Positions 1-5,655 are shown, counted from the stretch's first letter. The stretch is DNA of 5,655 bases from Candidatus Dojkabacteria bacterium (GCA_020429485.1 JAGQLK010000084.1:1-5655), one strand, 5' to 3'. The notes: generated from the sequence alone by a model not told the origin. Program-made: numbers and translations.

Positions 1-2
1 AC

Positions 3-1307
3 ATTGACCTCGAGAGAGTGCATAATGCGCTTACGAATATTATTTTTAGAGGGATCGCAAATACAGATCCTTCTTTGATTTTTAGTAATTACTCAGAAGA
101 AGATCTTGAAATGGGTATTCCAGTTTCTCAACTTGAAGTTAATCCTGGCAGTGGATCAGATGAAAAGGTATTGAGCGGTTGGGATTTTGCAATCAGCGAG
201 CAATGTAATTTTGCATATTTCGTAGCTGGTGACATTATGCTAACGATTGAAGGAACAGTAGAGAATATAATGAATGGTAATTGGAATCTGCGAGGCATCA
301 GGTGGCAGGGTTCTGAACTATTCTTAGAAGGTACAAATACAAGAACAGAATTCACCTTAGGATGTAATTATTCGAATATCCAAGATATATTTGGAGAGTT
401 GCCAATTGTGGAGCCTGATGATGCAACAAGACAAGCACAGGACTTAAATCTGATGGAGTATGCTTATCCAAGACTACCCGAACTATTAGAACATGCAGCA
501 CAGACGTCAGAACCATACATGACAGAAGGAGTAATGTTAAGTTCAGAGCAAATAGAGTATATGGCATCCCAATTAGACTATTTAGCAGATCAAGGTTTAC
601 CTGTGTATACAACTACAGGTGAGATGAGAGTTGTAACAAACAGTAGATATGCTACAGATGCCAATCCCTGGGGATATTACTTATTCCAGTTGAGTGGTGG
701 TATCGAGTCACGATACTTTCCTATGCCAATCCATGTTGAAGGTGAAACGGTCGGCTATCTCATGACCAACTATACAATTAGACATTGGAGCGAACCCAGA
801 GCTGAAGCCGCTACATTCTCAAGGCAGTCAAGAATGCCGACCCACATATCTCGAGTGATAGAAGGACAACGTATGGAAGAGGTTGCAGCAACACAAGTAA
901 GAGATCAGGTATTTAATATGTTCGATGAATATTATTTTGAGCTTTATGATTCTCCTCCATTTATAGATGTATTTGATTTGGATCTAGATGCTCTGGGTGA
1001 TCCTCGTATATCAGAAAATCTAGTAGATTTCGCACATGCACTTAATAACCCTGTTCCTAGATTTGTACGAGTAGCGGATGACTTGCGACAGTTCATATAT
1101 GACGAGATAGACTATCTTGCTGAACGAGAAATACTCCTGGACATGATAGCAGATTACTTAAGCTTTTTGATTGTGCACAATGGCTTAGAAATTCAGGATG
1201 CTTATGACTTTTTAACTCAACAAAGATTTTATTTAGGTATGGAGGGACTTAGAGACTTTATCGACTTTGTATACAGAGACGGTGTATTTATTGAGTTTGA
1301 TGAATAG
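3..1307 (+). CDS. Hypothetical acidic protein, 5'-truncated by window edge
   Basis: I do not recognise this protein. The first in-frame start codon is a GTG at 18, but the frame is open back to base 3 (it reads IDLER before that GTG) and the GTG has no ribosome binding site, so the true start is probably left of the window and 434 C-terminal residues are visible. Numbering from the GTG, residues 45-125 look beta-rich and include a WNLRGIRWQGSELFLEG stretch. Residues 125-185 look helical. Residues 190-260 again look beta-rich (aromatic and Gly residues around NPWGYYLFQLSGG). The remainder is helical and strongly acidic, ending in IEFDE. I see no long hydrophobic segment, no P-loop, no zinc-binding cysteine cluster and no catalytic signature, so it is probably soluble, though the missing N-terminus could carry a signal. 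It ends with TAG and is followed by a pyrimidine-rich stretch. That this is a real gene is very likely from its length and composition; its function is unknown. Confidence 0.8.
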   Translation: MDLERVHNALTNIIFRGIANTDPSLIFSNYSEEDLEMGIPVSQLEVNPGSGSDEKVLSGWDFAISEQCNFAYFVAGDIMLTIEGTVENIMNGNWNLRGIRWQGSELFLEGTNTRTEFTLGCNYSNIQDIFGELPIVEPDDATRQAQDLNLMEYAYPRLPELLEHAAQTSEPYMTEGVMLSSEQIEYMASQLDYLADQGLPVYTTTGEMRVVTNSRYATDANPWGYYLFQLSGGIESRYFPMPIHVEGETVGYLMTNYTIRHWSEPRAEAATFSRQSRMPTHISRVIEGQRMEEVAATQVRDQVFNMFDEYYFELYDSPPFIDVFDLDLDALGDPRISENLVDFAHALNNPVPRFVRVADDLRQFIYDEIDYLAEREILLDMIADYLSFLIVHNGLEIQDAYDFLTQQRFYLGMEGLRDFIDFVYRDGVFIEFDE

Positions 1308-1349
1308 AGTTTCTATCTCTTCAACTTCTAGCCATATTCTCCCATCCTC

Positions 1350-1358
1350 TGCTATAAT
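1350..1358 (+). promoter_or_regulatory. Extended -10 promoter element upstream of the ABC-F leader
   Basis: TGCTATAAT is a perfect extended -10 (TGnTATAAT). No good -35 is seen at the usual spacing, which an extended -10 can tolerate. The expected transcription start, about 7 bases beyond the box, falls at about 1365, on the ATG at 1364. A transcript from here would therefore begin at the short ORF with no 5' leader, and would place about 170 bases of leader before the ABC-F gene. The region just upstream (1311-1350) is pyrimidine-rich with a single G. Confidence 0.5.
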
Positions 1359-1363
1359 CAACT

Positions 1364-1426
1364 ATGATGAATACTGAAAAGCGTATCGCAAAACCTCAAT
1401 ACATTTATTCAGTTGAAATATCCTAG
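1364..1426 (+). CDS. Possible 20-residue leader peptide ORF
   Basis: This is a short ORF of 20 codons ending in TAG, encoding MMNTEKRIAKPQYIYSVEIS. It opens with two consecutive ATG codons five bases after a perfect extended -10 box, an arrangement expected of a leaderless message. Its stop codon lies inside the 5' arm of an inverted repeat (1423-1428), so a ribosome at the end of the ORF would occupy that arm. Leader peptides of this size are known upstream of some ABC-F and erm-type genes, where ribosome stalling controls the downstream gene. That role here is inference. An ORF of 20 codons is easily produced by chance, and I cannot test conservation, so confidence is low. Confidence 0.25.
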   Translation: MMNTEKRIAKPQYIYSVEIS

Positions 1427-1453
1427 GCTTTCAACACCTAACTGCACGCCTAG
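1423..1453 (+). promoter_or_regulatory. Inverted repeat A in ABC-F leader (candidate hairpin)
   Basis: CTAGGC at 1423-1428 is the reverse complement of GCCTAG at 1448-1453, separated by a 19-base loop. The 5' arm overlaps the stop codon of the short leader ORF (1424-1426). The stem is only 6 bp and no T-run follows, so by itself it is not a terminator. Its 3' arm shares bases 1448-1450 with inverted repeat B, so the two cannot form together. Confidence 0.3.
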
Positions 1454-1497
1454 AAGAAATATCCAAATATACAATTTCTCTCAATAAATATGGCGTG
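1445..1497 (+). promoter_or_regulatory. Inverted repeat B in ABC-F leader (alternative hairpin)
   Basis: CACGCC at 1445-1450 pairs with GGCGTG at 1492-1497. Inside it AGAAAT at 1455-1460 pairs with ATTTCT at 1474-1479, giving a two-tier stem with an internal loop. A short T-rich stretch (ACTTTGTTTT, 1498-1507) follows, which is a weak match to an intrinsic terminator. Because it overlaps inverted repeat A, the pair has the geometry of an attenuator switch. Stem lengths are short, and chance pairing in A+T-rich DNA is a real alternative. Confidence 0.3.
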
Positions 1498-1516
1498 ACT
1501 TTGTTTTACGTTAATT

Positions 1517-1522
1517 TATAAT
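1517..1522 (+). promoter_or_regulatory. Candidate -10 box close to ABC-F start
   Basis: A perfect TATAAT lies 11 bases before the ATG at 1534. Transcription would start near 1529 and leave only about five untranslated bases. I see no convincing -35 at 16-18 bases and no TG extension, so in A+T-rich DNA this could be fortuitous. If real, it would bypass the leader described at 1364-1497. Confidence 0.35.
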
Positions 1523-1533
1523 CTTTAGTAATC

Positions 1534-3021
1534 ATGTTGAAAGTAAATAATTTAAAAATTGAATACGCAAGCCTACTGTTTTCTGATGTAAATTTCACAT
1601 TGGGTAATAAAGAACGTGTTGGTCTTGTGGGGTTAAATGGTTGTGGTAAATCAACTTTACTCAAAATAATAATGGGATATGAGGTCCCTGATGAGGGTGA
1701 TATCCATGTTGGAAATGAAATTATTGGCTATCTCCCGCAACATCTCGGGTTTGATGAGGATATGTTGGTAGGTGAGTATCTGGAATCATTAGTGGATAAT
1801 CCATATACAGACATGTGGAAGATCGAAAAGTCATTAGATAGGCTAGGGCTAACTATCAAAGGAGAGGAAAGCTTTATTACAAATCCAGAGTTGGTAGCAA
1901 TAGACTATTATTCACCTATTTCAATCTTAAGTGATGGCCAGAAATTAAAGTTATATCTATGTAAATTGATCATTAATGAATCCACTATATTGCTTCTAGA
2001 CGAACCAACGAACCACTTAGATATTGAAGGAATAAATTGGTTAGAAGGATTCCTCAGGAACTATGAAGGAATCATAATGGTCATATCGCACGGTAGATTG
2101 TTTCTAAATAATCTAGTAAATATCATCTATGAGATTGATGACCAAAAGTTAAATATTTTCCATGGTAATTATGACGAGTATTTAGAACTGAAAGATGAAT
2201 GGAGAGCTAAAAGAGATCTTGAATATACAATGCAGGAGAGAAAAAGGGAAAAACTAGAAGCTAGGCTTGAACTGGTTAGAAAGTTTAGTAGCGGTAAGAA
2301 GCAGAGTGCAGCAGTAAAAGCTGTGAAGTCAAGAATCAAAAGAGAAGTCGAAGCAAATGAGGTAAGTAAATACCAAGAAAATAAGATCACCAATTTAGAT
2401 ATTGATGGCACAATTCATGCTAGTAAAGTAATGATTTCTATCAAAGATTTAGAGTTTTCTTACGGTCAAGATAATTTACTAGAGAATTCTAATTTAGAAA
2501 TCTACGGTAAAGAAAAGGTATGGTTTTATGGAGCAAATGGTATAGGTAAATCGACATTGATTAAGCTGCTTACTGGAAGCTTGGTTCCTGATAAAGGTAA
2601 AGCCCAGATTGGTGACAATGTTAAGTGGAAGTATTTTTCACAAGATCAATCTCATCTCCCTGCCGAGATGACTGTACGTGATTTTATTATGCAGGTTGGG
2701 GGAGTAGATTATGGAAAATCATTTGGGGTACTAGCTCAGTTTCTTTTCCCTAAGGAATTGCAGAACTATACATTGAAAAGATTGAGCCCAGGTCAGAGAG
2801 CTAGATTATCGTTTGCGGCATTCTCTTTAGGCAATAATCAATTACTGATACTAGATGAACCAACCAATCATCTCGATATTCAAACAAAAGAGTCTATTGA
2901 GCATGCGCTAGAAGCTTTTGATGGTACTATTCTTCTTATTTCGCACGATAGATACTTTGTTGAGCAAATAGGTATTAATAGGAAATTTACCATTGAAGAT
3001 AAAAGAATATTGGAATCTTAA
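1534..3021 (+). CDS. ABC-F family ATP-binding protein (ribosome-associated)
   Basis: This 495-residue protein has two tandem ABC ATPase domains and no membrane segments, the layout of the ABC-F family, cytosolic ATPases that bind the ribosomal E site and affect translation or protect against drugs. NBD1 has Walker A GLNGCGKST (33-41), Q-loop Q69, signature LSDGQ (132-136), Walker B ILLLDEPTNHLD (152-163) and H186. NBD2 has Walker A GANGIGKST (333-341), Q370, signature LSPGQ (417-421), Walker B LLILDEPTNHLD (437-448) and H471 in SHDRYF. A basic, helical linker (about 205-285) joins them and matches the family's inter-domain linker. NBD1 is odd: LSDGQ replaces the usual LSGGQ/E, and SHGRLF replaces SHDRxF. 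It appears to lack an EttA-type arm insertion and a Uup-type C-terminal coiled coil, and the linker is not long. I therefore favour a translation factor over a drug-resistance protein, but sequence alone cannot decide. The start is fixed: an in-frame TAA lies five codons upstream, within the -10 box. No Shine-Dalgarno is present. Confidence 0.95.
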   Translation: MLKVNNLKIEYASLLFSDVNFTLGNKERVGLVGLNGCGKSTLLKIIMGYEVPDEGDIHVGNEIIGYLPQHLGFDEDMLVGEYLESLVDNPYTDMWKIEKSLDRLGLTIKGEESFITNPELVAIDYYSPISILSDGQKLKLYLCKLIINESTILLLDEPTNHLDIEGINWLEGFLRNYEGIIMVISHGRLFLNNLVNIIYEIDDQKLNIFHGNYDEYLELKDEWRAKRDLEYTMQERKREKLEARLELVRKFSSGKKQSAAVKAVKSRIKREVEANEVSKYQENKITNLDIDGTIHASKVMISIKDLEFSYGQDNLLENSNLEIYGKEKVWFYGANGIGKSTLIKLLTGSLVPDKGKAQIGDNVKWKYFSQDQSHLPAEMTVRDFIMQVGGVDYGKSFGVLAQFLFPKELQNYTLKRLSPGQRARLSFAAFSLGNNQLLILDEPTNHLDIQTKESIEHALEAFDGTILLISHDRYFVEQIGINRKFTIEDKRILES

Positions 3022-3038
3022 CCTTAGGTATATTATTA

Positions 3039-3060
3039 GGGCATTTGATATAATCTGCCC
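3039..3060. repeat. Inverted repeat flanking the -10 box of the STAND-like gene
   Basis: GGGCA at 3039-3043 and TGCCC at 3056-3060 form a perfect inverted repeat with a 12-base centre that contains the TATAAT. The arms sit on both sides of the -10, a position suited to a repressor site. The same bases could instead form a weak hairpin at the end of the ABC-F transcript, but the stem is 5 bp and no T-run follows, so I prefer the operator reading, without proof. Confidence 0.35.
3046..3054 (+). promoter_or_regulatory. Extended -10 promoter of the STAND-like gene
   Basis: TGATATAAT is a perfect extended -10. No strong -35 is seen (TTAGGT at 3024-3029 is a poor match at a 19-base spacing). Expected initiation near 3061 would give a leader of about 14 bases before the ATG at 3075, with no Shine-Dalgarno in it. 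This suggests the gene can be transcribed separately from the ABC-F gene that ends at 3021. Confidence 0.55.
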
Positions 3061-3074
3061 ATATTCAAATATCA

Positions 3075-4415
3075 ATGATAGATCAATATAGAGATATACC
3101 TGGCTTTAACTCCCTAGTTGCCAATTTTGATAGGGAGGCTGATGCTGGTTTAGGATTTGTCTCTGCAGGGCAAAGAGAAGCCTCACACCATCTAGCAGGA
3201 ATACTTGCTCATAAGCTACATACAGGCTCGGGAGGCATTGTTCAACTACAAGAAGCCGTAGGAGGTGCAGGTAAGACTACATTATTAAATGCTATAGAGC
3301 CGGTATTACAAGCAAGACAGATCCTCAGGATTCCTGATGAAGAAGTAGATCCTTATGCATGGCTAGCAGCTAGTCCATCTGGAATTGCCGTTGCGACAGG
3401 AAGATTTTTTGGTGTTAATTTACCAGCTACTGAATTGATTACAGTTAGAGGCTTTACAAATGATGAAGTGCAATATCTACTTACAGGAACCCAAGGAGCT
3501 GAGTTGTTAAATGGAGATGCTCTTGCAGATGTAGCAAATTGGTCTCTGGGCAGCATGAGATTAGCTGGAGACTCCGTAGGACTACTAGCAAGATCTCCTG
3601 AATTATTAACTGATGAAAGATTAAGAGTAGCAACTTTAGAAACAATGGCGGCTGAGTTTCTAATTCAGAGAATTCCACAATCATTACTATCATCATGGGC
3701 AGGTATCAAAGATGTCTTTGCTAGGGTTAGGGAATTTATTCCTCTGGGCTCAGGAATTGGCATAGATGGTGTTGCAAGCAAAATGTATGAATTATCGGAA
3801 CCGTTGCAAAGACTTAATAGTGTTTGGGATAGTGTTGTTTCCAGGTACCCAATCAGAACTGATCAACAAACCTATGGTATATATAAAGAAATGGTTATGC
3901 GTGAGAATTCACGTCCTTCAAATAATCCATATAGAGAGCCACGGATGATTCTTGCTGCAAATATACCAGCTGAATTAGAAAGGGAGTTGGCTGAACATAT
4001 CTATGGTGTTATCTTTGCTGAATTTAACTACTCAATGAGGAAAACTGGATTGGCAATTGTAGAAAATAATGATGCAATGCAGCAAGCCGTTGATGCACCA
4101 AAAGATGACTATGAGACTAGATTTAGATTGTATGAAAGAGCTGAGCTTATGTCACTACCTTTAACATACAGTGAACCTAGATATCTAGGTGGTGATCATG
4201 TCTCTGCAGTAGAAAGGCAGCTTGAATATTATCAAGGTATGCATAGGTTATTAGCGATTTCTGGTGACCATAATAAAATACCAGATACAAGTATGAAGTT
4301 TATGCTTCTACTAGAAGCAGAGTTACAAGCAAGAGGAATAGAATATAGCATTCAACTCATTGATAAGATGTATGCATACTCACCAGGTGAGGAAGAAATA
4401 TTTGAATTAGTTTAA
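3075..4415 (+). CDS. STAND/AAA-like P-loop NTPase, function unknown
   Basis: This 446-residue protein has no name I can give. Residues 29-35 (VSAGQRE) are followed by a helix and a strand ending in the P-loop GGAGKTT (63-69), a Walker A with K67. ILRIPDEE (83-90) could be Walker B with D88/E89. SGIAVATGR (102-110) resembles the sensor-1 strand ending in an arginine. ELITVRGFTNDEVQYLL (120-136) and ANWSLGSMRLAGDSVGLLA (154-172) resemble the lid and GLPLA-type segments of STAND/NB-ARC ATPases. Residues 175-446 are mostly helical with no motif I know, and I see no TPR or WD repeats and no effector domain. The distance from Walker A to the proposed Walker B is only about 20 residues, far shorter than usual, so a core strand-helix unit seems to be missing. 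The start is firm, since an in-frame TAA (3051-3053) lies just upstream inside the -10 box; there is no Shine-Dalgarno. P-loop: strong. STAND assignment: moderate. Biological role: unknown. Confidence 0.85.
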   Translation: MIDQYRDIPGFNSLVANFDREADAGLGFVSAGQREASHHLAGILAHKLHTGSGGIVQLQEAVGGAGKTTLLNAIEPVLQARQILRIPDEEVDPYAWLAASPSGIAVATGRFFGVNLPATELITVRGFTNDEVQYLLTGTQGAELLNGDALADVANWSLGSMRLAGDSVGLLARSPELLTDERLRVATLETMAAEFLIQRIPQSLLSSWAGIKDVFARVREFIPLGSGIGIDGVASKMYELSEPLQRLNSVWDSVVSRYPIRTDQQTYGIYKEMVMRENSRPSNNPYREPRMILAANIPAELERELAEHIYGVIFAEFNYSMRKTGLAIVENNDAMQQAVDAPKDDYETRFRLYERAELMSLPLTYSEPRYLGGDHVSAVERQLEYYQGMHRLLAISGDHNKIPDTSMKFMLLLEAELQARGIEYSIQLIDKMYAYSPGEEEIFELV

Positions 4416-4432
4416 TGTATACTAATTATAAT
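4402..4432 (+). promoter_or_regulatory. Candidate promoter of the MBL-fold gene
   Basis: TTGAAT at 4402-4407 matches four of six -35 bases, and a perfect TATAAT lies at 4427-4432, with a 19-base spacer that is slightly long. Predicted initiation near 4439 leaves about 16 untranslated bases before the ATG at 4455, without a Shine-Dalgarno. The -35 lies inside the end of the upstream gene. The intergenic DNA is almost pure A+T, so chance matches are likely. Confidence 0.35.
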
Positions 4433-4446
4433 TACTAACTAATTAT
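4421..4446. repeat. 9-base direct repeat in the MBL gene promoter
   Basis: ACTAATTAT occurs at 4421-4429 and again at 4438-4446, with starts 17 bases apart, one copy overlapping the -10 box and one at the expected transcription start. It could be a paired binding site. In a stretch this A+T-rich it may equally be chance. Confidence 0.2.
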
Positions 4447-4454
4447 TTTTAATT

Positions 4455-5051
4455 ATGTCGAATTCATTAAAGGTTCTAATAGAAGGTTATGCATATGAAA
4501 ACGAAGATGGTAGCTGGAATGCATCACCAAGTACTACATTGATAAATACTAATGGAGTTAATGTACTAGTAGATCCAGGAGCAAATATTCAACTTCTAAA
4601 AGACAGCCTAAATAATAATAAGCTTACTACTCAAGATATCGATATTATTTTCCTAACTCACTATCATCCGGATCATATACTAAATATAAGGCTATTCCCA
4701 GAGCATAAAATATACGATGGAGGAACTATTTATGATTCTGATCATGAGAGCTTCTTTGAGAAAGTAATTCCTAGTACCGACATAAAATTACTTCCTACTC
4801 CAGGTCATACGGCTGAGCATACTGCATTGCTGGTAGAAGTAGAAGGTGAAATGTACTGTATCGCTCAAGATGTATTTTGGTGGGTAGATGGTGAGCAGGA
4901 TAATAGCACAGAAGAGGCATTACTAAATCTAGTAGATCCATTTGCGCAAGACATAAAACAATTGCTCTCATCTAGAAAAATAGTCCTAGAAAAAGCAGAT
5001 TGGATAATCCCAGGGCATGGCAAGATGTTTAAGAATCCACTTAGAAAATAA
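4455..5051 (+). CDS. MBL-fold metallo-hydrolase (MBLAC1-like)
   Basis: This 198-residue protein is a complete single-domain metallo-beta-lactamase-fold hydrolase. It has the N-terminal strands and VDPGAN turn (39-44), and the THYHPDH motif (68-74) supplying H69, H71, D73 and H74. It also has H118 in PGHTAEH, D139 in AQDVFW, and H188 in IIPGHG. This is the full ligand set for two metal ions, so it should be catalytically competent. The opening (a Gly-Tyr segment followed by STTLINTNGVNVLVDPG) and the short length resemble the MBLAC1-like group rather than glyoxalase II, RNase J/Z or true beta-lactamases. The substrate cannot be read from the sequence; an ester or thioester is a family-level guess. 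There is no signal peptide or membrane segment, so it is cytosolic. An in-frame TAA at 4440-4442 fixes the start, and no Shine-Dalgarno is present. It ends 9 bases from the stop of the opposing gene. Confidence 0.92.
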   Translation: MSNSLKVLIEGYAYENEDGSWNASPSTTLINTNGVNVLVDPGANIQLLKDSLNNNKLTTQDIDIIFLTHYHPDHILNIRLFPEHKIYDGGTIYDSDHESFFEKVIPSTDIKLLPTPGHTAEHTALLVEVEGEMYCIAQDVFWWVDGEQDNSTEEALLNLVDPFAQDIKQLLSSRKIVLEKADWIIPGHGKMFKNPLRK

Positions 5052-5060
5052 ATATTTATC

Positions 5061-5654
5061 TTACGGTTGGATTTTATGAGATGTTTCCCAAATAGTTTGC
5101 ATTCTATGTTGTTCGATCGAGTCTATGTGGAAATTCACTAAAATATTGTCTAACTCCAACTGTGTCTCAAGAACTGGTGCAAGTATTTCTTCTAGTTCAT
5201 GCTGAACCTGCTCTTGCTCAGAAAGATTTCGTTCCATACTCCCGATTGAAATATGAGATTTGAAGTTATCTAGAACTCTAGAATATCCGTATTGCTTTAG
5301 GTAGCTGATTTCTTGCTCATCAAAGAATCCAGACTCCGCTCGTTCGACATCTTTTTGACGGATGCAACCATCTCTAAATGGTTCCATTAGTTCAATAAAG
5401 TCTTTATGCAGCTTCATTATTTCTGGTCCCGACACTCTGATCATGAAGAGATTAGATTTTTCAGAAAAAGATAATCCGGCAAGATTGAATCTAAGCGTTG
5501 TATGTATTTGATTTAAATATTCATCAATTGCATGTCTTGCATTAGCTAAATTTTCTTCTGGGAGGGGAACTATTGCATAAGTAACATGTGGTTCCATTGT
5601 AGAATAATAGCTATCATAGTTATCCAGAAGATACTTTTTACACTTGGTAATTAA
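5061..5654 (-). CDS. 2H phosphoesterase-like protein (2'-5' RNA ligase family), 5'-truncated
   Basis: This gene is on the minus strand and ends in TAA at 5061-5063. The first in-window ATG is at 5597-5595, giving 178 residues, but the frame stays open to the right edge for 19 more codons with no ATG, GTG or TTG. Numbering from that ATG, HVT (4-6) and HIS (115-117 in FKSHISIGS) are candidates for the two H-x-T/S motifs of 2H phosphoesterases, which act on 2',3'-cyclic or 2'-5' phosphodiester bonds in RNA or nucleotides. Between them is a helix (14-30), then strands TTLRFNLAGLSF and LFMIRVSG, in the order seen in LigT-type proteins. In that family the first HxT is preceded by a strand and helix of about 30-40 residues, so an ATG right before HVT would delete part of the fold. 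I therefore take the start to be outside the window. The spacing of the two motifs (111 residues) is longer than in typical LigT. Family assignment is moderate, substrate unknown. Confidence 0.7.
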   Translation of the reverse strand, partial: LITKCKKYLLDNYDSYYSTMEPHVTYAIVPLPEENLANARHAIDEYLNQIHTTLRFNLAGLSFSEKSNLFMIRVSGPEIMKLHKDFIELMEPFRDGCIRQKDVERAESGFFDEQEISYLKQYGYSRVLDNFKSHISIGSMERNLSEQEQVQHELEEILAPVLETQLELDNILVNFHIDSIEQHRMQTIWETSHKIQP

Positions 5655-5655
5655 C

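Noticed and set aside
128..612. Minus-strand ORFs opposite the first gene, including a Leu-rich one (352-612) that looks membrane-like
   Set aside because: The Leu-rich composition is the antisense reading of the plus-strand gene's codons; the plus-strand frame is far longer and continuous.
1534..3021. Calling the ABC-F protein an antibiotic-resistance determinant
   Set aside because: The inter-domain linker is short and of general type, and there is no other resistance gene here; the leader architecture alone is not enough.
3022..3074. Intrinsic terminator of the ABC-F gene
   Set aside because: The only inverted repeat has 5-bp arms, a 12-base loop containing a -10 box, and no following T-run.
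3481..3948. Short alternative-frame ORFs inside the STAND-like gene (minus 3481-3696, plus 3766-3948)
   Set aside because: Both lie wholly inside a longer gene with coherent protein motifs, have low-complexity or unnatural translations, and lack their own promoter or ribosome signals.
5052..5060. Bidirectional terminator between the convergent MBL and 2H-like genes
   Set aside because: The 9-base gap is A+T-rich with no stem, and I found no strong hairpin plus T-run at either gene end.
4455..5597. A dedicated RNA-processing or nucleotide-signalling system formed by the MBL enzyme and the 2H-like protein
   Set aside because: The MBL protein lacks the extra domains of RNase J/Z-type nucleases, the genes are convergent rather than co-transcribed, and no shared substrate can be seen.
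1..5655. Use of an altered genetic code with TGA as glycine or tryptophan
   Set aside because: All genes are continuous under the standard code, glycine is plentiful as GGN and tryptophan as TGG. The absence of TGA stops rests on only five genes, too few to mean anything.

Overview
The window is A+T-rich bacterial DNA carrying five protein genes plus one doubtful short leader ORF. The order is: an unrecognised gene cut by the left edge (+), an ABC-F ATPase (+), a STAND/AAA-like P-loop protein (+), an MBL-fold metallo-hydrolase (+), and a 2H-phosphoesterase-like gene (-) cut by the right edge. The -10 boxes are sigma70-like (TATAAT, two with an upstream TG). None of the three in-window starts I trust has a Shine-Dalgarno sequence. 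These traits, together with compact spacing and two large genes I cannot name, suggest an organism with a small genome and SD-independent initiation, possibly a candidate-phyla-radiation (Patescibacteria/Saccharibacteria-like) bacterium. That placement is inference; there is no marker gene here to settle it. The standard code is adequate: glycine is written with GGN codons and no gene needs TGA readthrough. Every stop seen is TAA or TAG.

Bases 1-1307 hold the C-terminal 434 residues of an acidic, apparently soluble protein of unknown function. Bases 1308-1533 form the longest intergenic stretch (226 bases) and the most interesting non-coding one. It has an extended -10 box placed so that a transcript would begin at or beside the ATG of a 20-codon ORF. 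Two short inverted repeats that cannot both pair follow, then a second TATAAT close to the ABC-F start. This resembles the leader-peptide attenuators known upstream of some ABC-F genes, but it rests on short stems only.

Bases 1534-3021 encode a two-NBD ABC-F protein, a ribosome-associated translation ATPase with no membrane domain. Its NBD1 signature and H-loop motifs depart from consensus. Bases 3075-4415 encode a protein with a clear Walker A, a probable Walker B, sensor-like and lid-like motifs of the STAND/NB-ARC type, in an unusually shortened nucleotide-binding core. Its promoter -10 lies between the arms of an inverted repeat. Bases 4455-5051 encode a full MBL-fold enzyme with all expected metal ligands. 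It converges, with a 9-base gap, on the 2H-like gene, whose frame stays open to the right edge.

The three complete plus-strand genes are separated by short gaps (53 and 39 bases), and each gap carries its own candidate -10 box. They are therefore better read as neighbouring single transcription units, perhaps with read-through, than as one tightly coupled operon. I see no mobile element, CRISPR array, tRNA or rRNA. I found no convincing evidence for a multi-gene defence or biosynthetic system. The STAND-like protein and the ABC-F leader are the parts most worth following up.
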